From assembly GCA_950295325.1 (NCBI GenBank), contig OX485805.1, forward strand, positions 58,428,758 through 58,492,757: a DNA stretch of 64,000 nucleotides. Direction: 5' to 3'. Below the pieces are notes generated by a model, which searched no databases, was not told the origin of the DNA, and saw only the letters and a list, made by a program, of their open reading frames with translations. The position numbers and the translations under genes were made by a program. Positions 20,009 to 31,624 of the stretch are shown piece by piece. This DNA is from Polytrichum commune (taxonomy: Eukaryota > Streptophyta > Polytrichopsida > Polytrichales > Polytrichaceae). The stretch's first letter is position 1, and the number at the start of each line of letters is the position of its first letter.

Positions 20009-22190
20009 CTAGCAATCTCGTTTGTGATTCGCATGCCATATCTCATAAACCTTCTCAAACGGAAAGTTTTCCAACTTGTAAAATTTTTGGCTGAATATGC
20101 CTACACAACATGCCAAGTGCTCACTCAAACGATTGCGTAATTTGGACTTTGTGAATGCCACATTTGAGAATGTGCGCTCGTCCTCAACAGACCCAAGCAC
20201 TTGAACAGCTGCCAATTCAGCCACCTTAAACCATTCCCCAAAGCTGCTCCTCAACACTTGTGACATACTTAGATTCCGCCAAAGCTTGGTTAGGGGGTTG
20301 ATCGCAATGGGCTTACGCATGGCATCAGCTGCGTTTGCTTTCATTGCACCTTTGAACAAACCTGCCTCGTGGTTCAAGGCTGCCATCTCCAGCACGGGTG
20401 GTGAGTACACTTCACCGACTTTCTTCTCGTAGCAATAGTGGTCCTTCAAGCATTTGAAGTGTGCCTCAAATAGCTCATCAGCATTGGGTTGGAGCCAATA
20501 CTGGGGGTAGACAACCCCCAGAGAATCCATCAAGTTCGAGGCCGGAAAGCGGCTTGAAAGTTCCTTGATCAAACGATCCGCAGCCCCTACAACAGCCACC
20601 ACATCCACCACAACACCCAACTACATGGTTAGCCACATAATCCCCAATAATGCATATCAACATATAACACAAAAACATTCACACAAGGACTATAATTGCA
20701 CAAACATGGCCATACCTATGCACGAGCCTTTGACATTGTCCACAATGTCTTTAAATGCCTCCCTTGACACTGTTTGGGTGCCGCCATCTCCGTTAGGCAT
20801 CGTGGCTGAATGGGTGAAAGGCCCACACTTGAAGACAACATACTCACATGCGGCTTCATTCACATCCAAAACTCCGGGCACCCATGACAGAAACATGCTG
20901 TCATGACGGCCACTAATCAAATCTGTGAACTCACGAAAAGAATCACTTGTGAAAGAGGAAACTGGATCACAATAGAGCTCGTAGAGTTGACCTTGACAGA
21001 CCTTCACCGCGGCAAGGTAGTCGCATATGAAGATGTCTTGTTGTTGGCTGAATTTCACAAGATAGTGAACCGTTTCAAGCAATGGTAAAAAACCGGCCAA
21101 GGCAATAGGGATAGAGATGTCTACAAGGAGGTTGTAGTTACCAATTGCTACCTCCCTTGTCGCTGATGTTGATGTTCCATCGAGGCCATCTTGGTGCATC
21201 TTATGAACCAAGGTTCGATACTTAGACATCACCCTCTTCAAGGGTGATAACATGGACAACCACCTCGTTTTCATGTTCCTTATGATCTTTAGACCTTTGG
21301 TTTGCATTACCTCTGAGAGCCTCGTGAATTCGATGTGTCTCTTGGGAGACCTTGCAAAATATTTGTGCAAGTTATGCAAGAGGTTCTCGATCTTGTCTAT
21401 GACCGGCAAATGCGAGAGCTCCTTGATCGCAAGGTTGGTGCGATGGCTGACACAATGAACCCCATGCATGTGGGGGCTGATCAAGTCTTGTAAGAGCCTG
21501 GTCACACCTGACCTTGCACCCTGCCACCCCCACCATCAAACATTAGACCCTAAAACCAGCATCTAATCAACCATCAAGTAATCAACCTGCAGCTAATGAA
21601 CCAACAAGTTATCAGCCAGCAACTAATCAACCTGAAGCTAATAAGCCAGCAACCTGAAGCTAATAAGCTAACCAACTAATAATCAACCTGAAGCTAATAA
21701 GCTAATAATGAACCTGAAGCTAATCAACCAACTAATAATCAACCTAAAACTAATAAGCTAATTGAACAGCAATCTAATCAACCAGCAAGCTAATAAGCTA
21801 ATCAACCACATGCTAATCAACCTGAAGCTAAGCAACCAACAACTAATCAACCAGAAGCTAATCAACCAACAAGCAATCAACATTAAACTTTAGACAAATC
21901 AACCAGCAACTAATCACTTACCTGGAAAACTGAAGCGCCATCCGCCCCAAATGAAACGAATTTTGGCAGGAGCTGCTGGGAGGTTAGACCCCCGTGGACA
22001 AGCAAGGCTTCAACAATCACCTCAGCAAGCTTTGGAGCAGTGGCCCCTTCCGTGAGACGTTCCGCCGACACCAATATAGGAGTGCGGTAGAAGTCTTGGA
22101 CAACATAGGCATGGATACTTATCCAAGCCTAATTGTCTACAGTAGTAACCTCATCCACACTTATACTCAGAAACTTACTACAAATGTTTT
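20009..22190 (-). pseudogene. hAT transposase, decayed
   Basis: Minus-strand cut-and-paste transposase of the hAT superfamily, ZNF862-like plant branch. An upstream exon (about 22190-21922) reads SVDEVTTVDN then stop, then AWISIHAYVVQDFYRTPIL to FGADGASVFQ, ending at a consensus GTAAGT donor. The next exon (21520-about 20700) continues with VHCVSHRTNLAIKEL, SPKRHIEFTRL and NMKTRWLSML, the RNase H-like core region. The last exon (20620-20009) has YPQYWLQP and the C-terminal dimerisation block SVEDERTFSNVAFTKSKLRNRL. An in-frame TAG at 22131-22129 stands where family members usually have Gln, one base from CAG. The BED zinc finger and N terminus were not found, and no terminal inverted repeats were located. 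The intron between the first two exons is filled by minisatellite array 2. Confidence 0.85.
21547..21915 (+). repeat. Minisatellite array 2 in hAT intron
   Basis: Same 16-bp unit as array 1, lying between the hAT donor at 21921 and acceptor near 21521. Arrays on both sides suggest the repeat belongs to this element rather than to the locus. Confidence 0.85.
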
Positions 22191-22199
22191 TGCGGGATA

Positions 22200-24262
22200 A
22201 CGTGACTCTGAACCATAATTCCAAACAGAACACTTGAATATGAAACAATACTAAACCATATGTGCTCTAATTTTTCACAAAAACTCCCTTGTACAAAAAA
22301 AAAACAATGTAAAAATTTTTAACAATCAAAGTCTTAGAAATTTTTAAAACTATTTAACGAAATAAATAAATTTTAATTATTGAAATATTATTTCAAAGTT
22401 TCAAAAAAACTAACTAAAATTTACAAATAAATATCGTGCAAAAAAACCCTTATTGGCCAAAATATAGAAAAAAATATGGCTACCTTTCGCGCTTGTAAAG
22501 TTGTAGCCTCATGTTGAGGCTTTGTCTCAAGTTGTGCAAGCTTGAACATGATGTCATCATTACCTTTATTAATTGTCTCATTGATGTTAATTAATGATGT
22601 TGGCATTTCCTTGGAAGGTGATGTCTTGTACTCCTTAACACATGTAAAATCCTCTATGAATTCGCAGTTGCATTAGCGAAATACACTATATTTGTCAATG
22701 ATATTTTTTACATATTAGATTTGCCCAAAATTCTTTCTTTCTTGTAGGAAGCAGTACAAGGTGAATCGCCAACATATATTGAACCTTTACCACCATCGGT
22801 GTGTCGGAAATTATAAGCAGTTACCGGTGGTGTGATTACATACTCCAAATCACCCACATCACTGTCATCATTGGCGAAAAACTCAGAATGTGGTCAGAGT
22901 GTGTCTCCAACACTCCATCATTGGCACCGATATCCCCTCCTAAGTCGATGGACATTAGTCCGTATCACTTTCTAAAGTATCTCATTTGGAAAATATTATG
23001 TATACGCTCGAACTACGGCTATGTGAGAATTATACTACCGTTTGTTCTTTAGGCAAAAACTTTGACTTCAATATTCAGCCTTTAATTTTTATATTTTTAT
23101 CTTTCATACGAGCCGCTAACCTCCTAAGTTCATTGGATATTTTTCGCTCATGCTTAGTGCGAATATGAGTCTAATATTTCTTTATCACAGATATTTGGTT
23201 GCAGCGACTTCATTCTTCTTCATATAAACCGCTCATGTTGGCAAAAGCGGCATTCAACCATCCACCCTTCACTAGTACATTCATAGATAAAGGAGTTTTT
23301 CTTTTCCTCCCCTTCGATTTGGAAGCAGTGATCGGTTGTAAATTTATTGGTGACAGGGGTTTGAAAACAACGATATGAAAGGACGTACCACCAAGATGTC
23401 GGACACAGAGATATTAATTCTACCTTCAATAATTTCTAAACGCCCAGTTTGTTTGAGCTCATTATAAGAATCATTGCTACAAATCCAACTAGATTATCAT
23501 GTATCCAATTCCAATTAGATTCACCAAAAATTGCTATTAAACACAAATTCTAAAATTCTAAGAATTAAGCAAATCAAGCAAATATGCGTTGGTTGCTCTA
23601 GACGTGCAGAGCTCAAGTCTGTACGTGGCAATAAATATTAACAAGTTATAAATGTAAATAAGTATTATTTTTTAACCATTATGTTTCAAAAATGACCTTA
23701 GGCCCCACTGCGGCAGTAAATGTTGCGTTGGCGGTGCATACTACAAAGTTGGGCTCTGCAGCCTCGAGCCCCACGGAAATTGTAGCCAGGGCGGCAGCTA
23801 CTGTTGCAAAGGGGCCCAAAGTGGCCCTTTTTGGCATCATTTACCAACACCTTGTGTCTTCTTTGTCTTGTTGCCCTTCTTCGTCTTATCGCCCTTGAGA
23901 TATTCATTAATTTTTTCTTGAAGATCATTTGGTCGTTTGTCGCTATTCAATGGATGTGTCTAATTTGCTTCGTCGACTTTCAAATTCTTCATCCTCTTCA
24001 TCTTATTGTTTTTTTCTGCCTTACTACAAGTTTACCTATGATAGGTGCTCTAAATCATATGGTTCCTCGGTTCAATCTTATAGCTTTAATTTACAACTTG
24101 AAATTAAAACAATGCTTCAGAGTTAATGCGACCTTGTACCACCATAAACTTTGAAATGATCTTCAGAAGTATTTTCTTGCAAATGACCCAGTGTTGCTTT
24201 ATTTTTTGTTGATAAGGTTGCATTGGACAACAAAATCTTTCTCTGGTTGTTATAACTAATTC
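22200..24262. other. AT-rich DNA, no gene recognised
   Basis: May include remote 5' parts of the hAT element. A GC-richer patch at 23695-23830 has open frames on both strands without recognisable motifs. Confidence 0.35.
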
Positions 24263-24603
24263 AACACTATATTCGGTAATTGGAGACTTTTTGTTGATTA
24301 TGAGACTAAATAAAGATGCACTTTTCAAAATTCGACCAGTAATGACGGCCAAAAATCCCATATGTATAATTTTGGACACTATTATTAGACACAAAGCCAT
24401 GAAAGCGAACAAAAATGTGAGGAATACATGAGAATAGTTGCGGAGAATGAATGGAAGTTGAATAAATTCAATGGGATTGAAATACAAATATAATGGAAAT
24501 ACCATCAATGTCTTGAGTAACTTGGAATAGCATAGAAAGTAAGCACTTAAATATGTTCTACACCTAAGCCCATTTAGGGAGTCCGTCCCACTAGTACGCT
24601 CCA

Positions 24604-25564
24604 CTATTTTTTTTTCGCGGCCTTGTCCTTGTTTTTGGCAGCCTCCATGGCCCTGAAAATCTCCGGCCCGCGGCTATAACCGTTTCTGTTAGCGGACCCG
24701 GAATACCCGCCGTTCTTCCAAATTTCTGGACGCGCTCCCGAATTGTGGGGAGTGGTATTGTGAGTGGAATACGAGTGCGTTTGCGAGAGGGAATGTCTTG
24801 CGCTACGGCGGAGGGCCAAACAACGATCGGACTCGGATGATGCGGCCTTGAGGGCGTGCCTGTCCAAGGAGGACGTGGAGGAGGGCCGGGCACCAAGGGA
24901 GCGGGTAGCCACCTGCGAAACAACGTCATAGGAAGCTAAGAATAAGAATGTAGTGGGGAAAATAATGAGAGCGGTTTGGGGTGGGCGCTCGTAAAGATAA
25001 CGGCACGCACACGGAAGACAAGGGAAGCAAAAGCAGGAAAGGGGTTTAGGGTTGAGGGTTTGCACCTTGGCTTTGGGGACGTCCATGTGGGGGATGGTGG
25101 GAACGAGGGGGGCGTCGACGGGAGCATCCGGAGCCGATGGAACTATTGCACTGTTGGATGGCGGGGGGGAGTCGAGGCGTGGAGGGCCCACGATCGCAGA
25201 GGACGTTGCGGGGGGATGAACGAAGTTGGCGGGGGAGATGTGGCACCGGGGGCCTTCCATGCAGAGACGCCGGCTCGGCCCGCGACGAGCGTCGTCCTTC
25301 GAGGGCGAGAGGTGCCCCAAACGAACGAGCGTCCGTTTCTGCTTGGAGAAGGGGGAGGGCGACGGGGCGTAGGCGCGGGTTGTTGACGACGCCGTCGTCG
25401 ATGCCGACGTTGCGGGAGTAATCCACGGCCGAGGCCGCGTCGACCGCCGAGAACTGATAGAGGGATGGCATTTGGAAGTTCGTGACGTCGCGGGAAGGGG
25501 AGCCAAGGGCCGAGTCGGGACGGGAAGGGCCATCCATGATAGGGGCGTCGCATATGGGGGCAGA
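24604..25564 (-). CDS. Gene 2, right copy: unknown function
   Basis: Counterpart of 8987-9944. Acceptor (gcccccttag) at 25565, exon 25564-25066 starting SAPICDAP then MDGPSRP and NFQMPSLYQFSAVDAA, intron 25065-24913, final exon 24912-24604 with 102 codons and an AAKKK end. As in the left copy, the N-terminal frame and the PPATSSAIVGPP...MDVPKAK frame do not match, so the middle needs a frameshift or unseen intron. Between the copies the final exon differs by substitutions only, while the middle differs by small indels. The unknown function stays unknown here; no domain was recognised. Confidence 0.5.
25321..25336. repeat. ACGAACG palindrome in gene 2, right copy
   Basis: ACGAACGAGCGTCCGT, the inverted match of 9222-9237. 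Confidence 0.65.
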
Positions 25565-25670
25565 CTAAGGGGGCAACAACCACAAAAAACAACAACAAAA
25601 AGACATCCAAAACGGAGCAAGCATTAGTAAATGTGAACCACATGATACAAAGCAAAGACATGGAGGCGTT

Positions 25671-26168
25671 TCAAATCAATTTATTGAGTTTGGCGAGCCT
25701 CATGATGCTCTTGAATACATTATCACGGGGGCTTAAACCCACATTGCCGATGGGGTTGGACCTAACAAAAAATGGTATGCTACCGGCGTGGACAACAAGC
25801 CTTCTAAGGTAAGGCGCTAGCGTATCGACCAAAAACGTGTCGTTCCTATCGCCGGTCCAAGTGGCGCGGAAGATGACATTCCCCGGGGGGTTCAAGACGC
25901 TTTTGGTGGGGCTGTCGTCGATGAGGACGGTGTTCTCGGGGGTCGGCCACCACCCGTGGGGTACCCCTTGCAGCCGGGGGATGCCCCGCCACAGTCTTGA
26001 CCTCAGGACCTTGAGGAATTGTTGTCCTCCGCCACGACCGCTGAACTTTGGAACCGGCAAACCCTTTTCGTCTAGCAATTCATCGCAATCCTCTTGACCG
26101 AGGATGAGACAAGGGCTCGGAAGATCGCGGAAGAGGAAGTCGATGATTGGCTCGGTGTTCTCCATGAC
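25671..26168 (-). pseudogene. HAD phosphatase, right copy, 3' part
   Basis: C-terminal two thirds of the right phosphatase: MVMENTEPIIDFLFRDLPS through motif IV NTVLIDDSP to the stop at 25671. The exon is cut at 26168 by E1 (target duplication ATGAC at 26164-26168 and 55227-55231) and continues at 55231. Joining 56478-56385, 55407-55227 and 26163-25671 gives 768 nt, the same length as the left copy, with no internal stop. Differences from the left copy are substitutions only. The two copies thus kept their reading frames until the LTR insertions broke both. Confidence 0.85.
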
Positions 26169-27141
26169 TGTCGCGCACCTCTTTATGAGGAGTGGCCGAA
26201 ACACCATGGGCACAAGGGGGACCCCTGAGTGACACCCGGGACTTGTGGCGCCGTTGGTGAGAGGGCCCAAGTGATCCTAGTGTGGGTGAGTCCCCGGGCG
26301 TTGGGAACGCCTCCCATCCACGAAGACTAGGAGGCACAAGGGTAAGGCCATGAGCTATGCGTAGCTCATGGCGTGGTGATTCTAGAATGCTCAAGAACAC
26401 CTCAATCCGAGGTGTGAGCTAGGAGTTATGGCCATTTGAGTGGGGCGCTGTCCCGGGACAGCGCCCTGGTGCAGCAGTGCCTGGGAGTGATTCCCGGGAC
26501 TGCCAAGGTTCAAACAGGCATAACGTCCTCACCACTTGCCCGAATGGGGCAAGTGAGGAGTCCATCGGCATCTACGTGAAGCGTAGATGAAGATGGAGTG
26601 GTTGGTTGCTGGAATCAGACATCATACAAGGAAGTTATGATGGTCTGAAGCTGCTGGGGGGTTTTAGGCCCAGCGGCTAAGGGAAAATGTCCACTTGGCC
26701 CCAACTCTTGGTAGAGAGACAAGAGGTTGGTTGACGGTGGGGTAGGGGCCCCGCGTAGAGTCCTAGAGGCTTATATGGGTGAGGTGGTGTGGCCTCACCC
26801 ACCCGAGGCCGAACGGCAAGGCCTCCATGGGCATTGGCCCATTGTGAGGCCATAGTTGCCTAGTATGGTTCGGGTTGTTGTAGTGTTGCTCCGGCAATGC
26901 GATGATCAACATGGGATTGGACTTCTATGGATGGAAGTCCACATCTAGGAATGGGTTACCGATTAAGGGGTGAGTCCCGAAAGCAAAGTAGGAGGGTTGG
27001 TTCCCTCCTATGAACTATAAGGTCCGGGGTAGGAGGAGCTAATCATTAGCATGGCGGAATGCGAATGGTTAGCGCTCGTAACCTTTGCTAGAATTGAAAA
27101 TTGGAAAGATTGTCAAGGGGGGGCTAGCAAGGGTTGCGACA
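26169..27141 (+). repeat. 5' LTR of E1
   Basis: 973 bp, TGTCGCGC to TTGCGACA, followed by the PBS after two bases. Confidence 0.95.
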
Positions 27142-27143
27142 CG

Positions 27144-27155
27144 TGGTATCAGAGC
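27144..27155 (+). other. PBS of E1 (tRNA-Met)
   Basis: TGGTATCAGAGC, complementary to the 3' end of initiator tRNA-Met. Confidence 0.92.
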
Positions 27156-27956
27156 AGGGTTCCAAATTATGAGCTCACACTTTGAGGGAACATGGCTATC
27201 AAAAATACAGGTTGTGATGGTGAGCCCGGGGTTTCCAAAAGGTTGTGAGGCTCAAATTGGAACAAGGATCATGTGCAAATGGAGTTTGACCATACCATTG
27301 ATTTTAATGGTAATGGTGGGCATGAGGGTGGATTCGGTGAGGAAAATGGAGGTGTCCTTTGAAAGGGCTCCCGCACACCTCAAAAAAAAAACATTTGGGG
27401 CCTAGAATACCGAATGCACCCAAAACCTTGGAGGGCATTAATGTTGGATTGAAATTCCAATTCCAAATGCTTGGAAGGTATTGATGTTGGAATGAATTTG
27501 GTGGAAATGAGGCGTCCGGGCCTCTTAAGGCGTATATGCACGCATTTCACACCCAAATGAATTGTACATCTTAGATGAACGAGCTTTCTAAGAAATGCAT
27601 CGTTTTAGGTGGATTTCAAAAGCGGGTGGTGAATACCAAGTTCAAATTTCCAAAGTTTATTGAGGTTGTGGTGGGGATCATCAAAATAGCCATGAGCATC
27701 AAGGCCGATGACCCCATTAAGCAATTTGGCGGTGCGTTACAACAATGGACGTTGAGGGGAGATAGGTACCCCGCCAAATAATACTTGTGCCGCGAACCGA
27801 ATGTAAGACGATGGCATTGTAGCCAAGGCTAGTAGCCTTAAGCCGAGGCCAAGTCTTTTGTACCTTGAGGCTCAAATGAATGGGAGAAATGTCTCGTGTA
27901 TTGATAAAGAGGCTACCACTTCTTCTTGAGCCCAAAACTCATAAGGGAGTTGGGGC

Positions 27957-28277
27957 TTGCCGATTGGTAGAGCGGGCAAGCCCACCAAGGTGCGGTTTGG
28001 AAAGGGCGATCCGCATGAGACAAAGGAGGCCGCGATGCATGTAACCTTTCAATGTGGGACATTGGATTTTTGTCAAAATTTCACACCAAGTGAAATAGAT
28101 GAAATGCATGTCATTGTGAAGGCCGCCTTCTTTGAAACTCACATGATAGATGTGAGGTGCAAGCCGGTGTGCTTGCGGTGCATTATGATGTGTCATAATG
28201 GCAAAGAATTGAAGTTCAAATTAACAATGACTCCTATGGTAGGAGGACCTAAGTTGAATTTGGTCTTAATGGACTGA
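27957..28277 (+). pseudogene. Protease tail of E1
   Basis: A 106-codon frame holding KPTKVRFGKGDPHETKE and GTLDFCQNFTPSEID, the C-terminal half of a Ty3/gypsy aspartic protease. The D[ST]G active site that should precede it is absent, as in the other copies. The preceding 0.8 kb (27156-27956) is gag-like remnant without a clear zinc knuckle. Confidence 0.7.
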
Positions 28278-28377
28278 ATAAAAAAAGAAAAGAAAACATA
28301 ATGGTCGTGGTTCAATTGGAGCAACTCCAAGGAACGTATGGGGAGGCTAGGAAAGATGGGCCTCCCCCAAACAACAT

Positions 28378-28670
28378 TGGTGTGATGTTGGTGAAATACA
28401 AGGATGTATTCACCAATGTGTTGCCCAAAAAAAAAATTACCGCCAAGAAGTGAAAAATAACTTTGCTCAACGAGAGATTGAGCTCTTGAGGTATGTGGTG
28501 ATAAATGAAGTTGGTGGACGAACATGAAGAATGTCAAGGCAATCCAAAAGGAGAATTGGCCCTTGATTCAAAAGGGCTTAGGTCATTTGTTGGCCTAGCC
28601 AATTAGTACCACAACTTCATTCGAGAGTTTTCTAAGGTTGCTAGGACTTTATTCAACTTATTGAGGAAAA
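28378..28670 (+). pseudogene. RT start fused to RT/RNase H linker in E1 (palm deleted)
   Basis: Reads VKYKDVFTNVLPK...LPP, the conserved entry to Ty3/gypsy RT, and about 40 codons later GLRSFVGLAN with YHNFIREFSKVA, which normally lies after the palm. The catalytic block between them is missing. E0, E2, E3 and E4 have the same junction. Confidence 0.8.
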
Positions 28671-29330
28671 TGGCTATCCCAAGAGTGGGATGGGCATTGT
28701 CACCAAGCCTTTGGGGGGCTCAAAAACAAGTTCTCTTCGCCGTCCGTGCTTAAGTTCGCGGACTTTGACAAACCTTTTGAGGTGCATACGGGGGCGAGTG
28801 ACTTTAGCATTGGCGGATGTTGAGGCAAAATGGATGGCCATTGCATATAAGAGCATGAAGCTCGATGGTTGTCCGACCTTGTCCAACTTATGCAAGACAT
28901 GGCTATCCCAAAAGTGGGATGAGCCTTGCCACCAAGTCTTTAAGGAGCTTAAGACCAAGTTCTCTTCGCCGCCCGTGCTTAAGTTCGCGGACTTTAACAA
29001 ACCTTTTGAGGTGCATATAGGGGCGAGTGACTTTGCCATTGGCGGATGGTTAACGTAAGATGGATGGCCATTGCATATGAGAGCGTTAAGCTTGATGGTT
29101 ATCCGACCTTATCCGACTTGTGGAAGAATTGGCTATCCCAAGAGTGGGAGGAGCCTTGCCACCAAGTCTTTGGGGAGCTTGAGAGCAAGTTCTCTTAGAC
29201 GCCAATGCTCAAGTTCGCGGAGCTTGACAATCCTTTTGAGGTGCATACGGGGTTGATTAACTTTGCCAATGGTGGATTATGTGTAAGATGGATGGCCATT
29301 GCATATGCGAGCATGTAGGTCGATGGTTGT
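28671..29330 (+). repeat. Tandem 230-bp linker array in E1 (3 units)
   Basis: Units start at TGGCTATCCC, 28671, 28900 and 29130. Each encodes the W..EC..AF..LK..F...PVLKF.DF.KPFEVHT.ASDFAIGG segment of the RT/RNase H linker. Unit length of 229-230 bp shifts the frame between units. Confidence 0.9.
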
Positions 29331-29660
29331 CAAAGAAGACAACCAACTAATGACAAAGAACTTCTTTGCGTAGTGTATTGCTTGAAGATGTGGCGACACT
29401 AGTTGGGGTCGCACAAAGTAAAGGTCTACAAGGACAATGTGTCCTAAAAGTATTTTGACATACAAGCGCAAGTGAGCGCCAAATCATTGCGTTGGCATGA
29501 TAGCTTGGCGCTTATGAAGGTGGATTTGGTCCACAAACCAGACCGTGGAAATGTGGTGCCGGATGCGCTAAGTAGACGGGAAGAGTCCCAAGCAATGAGA
29601 ACCATCCAAACATTGTGGCTAATGTGTGCCGGCGAAGGAAACTTGTGATGCAAGATACGG
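29331..29660 (+). pseudogene. RNase H tail of E1
   Basis: Encodes NDKELLCVVYCLKMWRH, a stop, then KYFDIQAQVSAKSLRWHDSL and HKPDRGNVVPDALSRREE, the standard end of the Ty3/gypsy RNase H region. Confidence 0.8.
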
Positions 29661-29689
29661 GAGGGGTAAATTAACTACCCCAAAGCACA

Positions 29690-30648
29690 AAAGCTTTTAG
29701 GTGAGCTTAAAGAGGTTAAGTTGGTGGACGGATTGTTCAAGTGCAAGCAAAGTTGGGTGTATGTGCCACAAGGCAAGTTGAGGCTATCGGTTTTGAAGGA
29801 GGAATGTGATAGTCCTATTGCCGGCCATAGAGGAGAAAAATAAAACCACCATAGAATGGTGTCAAAGAGATACCATTGGCGGTGCATAACGGAGGATATA
29901 GCCCACTTTGTGAAGGCGTGAATAAAGTGCCAAGTGAACCGAGCCTCTTACTAAAAGCAAGGCGGTTTCTTGCAACCGTGCCTATTCCGTCGGCGCCATG
30001 GCATAGTATGTGCATGGACTTGATCACAAGTTTGCCGGAGTCACATGGGTATGATGCCATCTTGTATATGGTATAGCGGTTTGCCAAGTTGGCACACATG
30101 GTGCCGATTGTGGGAACCGCCACCGCGTTGGAGACCGCATAGCCTTTTCTCAAAGGATGGTTGAGGCACCACGGGTTGCCAAGAGTGATTGTGTGGGATC
30201 AAGATCCAAAGTTCACAAGTGCATTTTCAATGCATTTCTCTAAGGAGGTCGGAATGAAACTAAGGTTTAGCACGGCCTTGCATTCCCAAATGAATGGGAA
30301 AGCGGAGCATGTGAATGGAGTCTTGAAGCAATACTTGAGGAACTTGGTGGGGGCGGACCAAAGAGATTGGGCGGACTATGTGGGTCAAGCGGAGTGTAAT
30401 TGCAATGTAGCCACGCACTTGGCTACCAAGGGGTGGTCTTTGGTGGTGGCTTATGGAGTGGATGCGCTCCAACCTATTAACCTAGCTCTCGAGGGGGCAC
30501 ATTCAACACTAGAGTTCAACCAAGATGGTGAGGACTTGGCCAAGGATGGTAAACAAGTCTTGGAGATGACCAAGTTGTTGGTGGAGAAAGCCCGAAGGTG
30601 CTACGGAGTGCAAATCAATGCCAGAAGACGCGAAGTGGAGTATGAGGT
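29690..30648 (+). pseudogene. Integrase of E1, cut by E2
   Basis: Zinc-binding region (KLVDGLFKCKQSWVYVPQGKLRL...DSPIAGHRGE), then a frameshifted core with the first catalytic Asp context (MDLITSLPE in sister copies). At 30161 an intact frame reads MRHHGLPRVIVWDQDPKFTSAF with the second Asp and, near 30304, the GKAEHVNG segment with the Glu. E2 interrupts the C-terminal part at 30648 (GAGGT); coding resumes at 44650. Confidence 0.85.
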
Positions 30649-31624
30649 TGTCGCAACCCTTGCTAGCCCCCCCTTGACCATCTTGGTTATTTTGAATTCT
30701 AGCAAAGGTTACGAGTGGCTAACCCTTAGCATTCCGCCATGCTAATGGATAGCTCCTCTTACCCCGGACCAATAGTTCATAGGAGGGAACCAACCCTCCT
30801 ACTTTGCTTTCGGGACTCACCCCTTAATCGGTAACCCATTTCCCCAATGTGGACTTCCATCCATGGAAGTCCAATCCTATGTTGATCATCGCGTTGCCGG
30901 GGCAACACTACAACAACCCGAACCATACTAGGCAACTATGGCCTCACAATGGGCCAATGCCCATGGAGGCCGTGCCGTTCGGCCTCGGGTGGGTGAGGCC
31001 ACACCACCTCACCCATATAAGCCTCTAGGACTTCACGCGGGGCCCCTACCCCACCGTCAACCAACCTCTTGTCTCTCTACCAAGAGTTGGGGCCAAGTGG
31101 ACATTTTCCTTTAGCTGCTGGGCCTAGAACCCCCCCAGCAGCTTCAGACCATCATAACTTCCTTGTATGATGTCTGATCATAACAACCAACCACTCCATC
31201 TTCATCTACGCTTCACGTAGATGCGGATGGACTCCTCACTTGCCCCATTCGGACAAGTATTGAGGACGTTATGCCTGTTTGAACCTTTGCAGTCCCGGGA
31301 ATCACTCCCAGGCACTGCTGTACCAGGGCGCTGTCCCGGGACAGCGCCCCACTCAAATGGCCATAACTCCTAGCTCACACCTCCGATTGAGGTGTTCTTG
31401 AGCTTTCTAGAATCACCACGCCATGAGCTACGCATAGCTCATGGCCTTACCCTTGTGCCTCCTAGTCTTCGTGGGTGGGAGGCGTTCCCAACGCCCGGGG
31501 CCCTCACCCACACTAGGATCACTTGGGCCCTCTCACCAACGGCGCCACAAGTCCCGGGTGTCACTCCGGGGTCCCCCTTGTGCCCATGGTGTTTCGGCCA
31601 CTCCTCATGGAGAGGTGCGCGACA
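30649..31624 (-). repeat. 3' LTR of E2
   Basis: 976 bp, preceded on the minus strand by a polypurine tract (TTTGGTGGGGGTGAG, 31625-31639). Confidence 0.94.

Larger units (their letters stand above)
24263..26168 (-). repeat. Right arm of inverted duplication, part 1
   Basis: Inverted copy of the left module from the middle of the phosphatase exon through gene 2 and its 3' flank. The rest of the arm resumes at 55227 beyond the 29-kb E1 insertion. Confidence 0.9.

Noticed and set aside
23692-24154. Overlapping frames on both strands around a GC-richer patch
   Set aside because: No motifs, no splice signals that fit, and no second copy in the window to support coding.
27142-27143. tRNA gene at the TGGTATCAGAGC sites
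   Set aside because: Only the 12-base primer complement is present next to the LTR; no tRNA fold.
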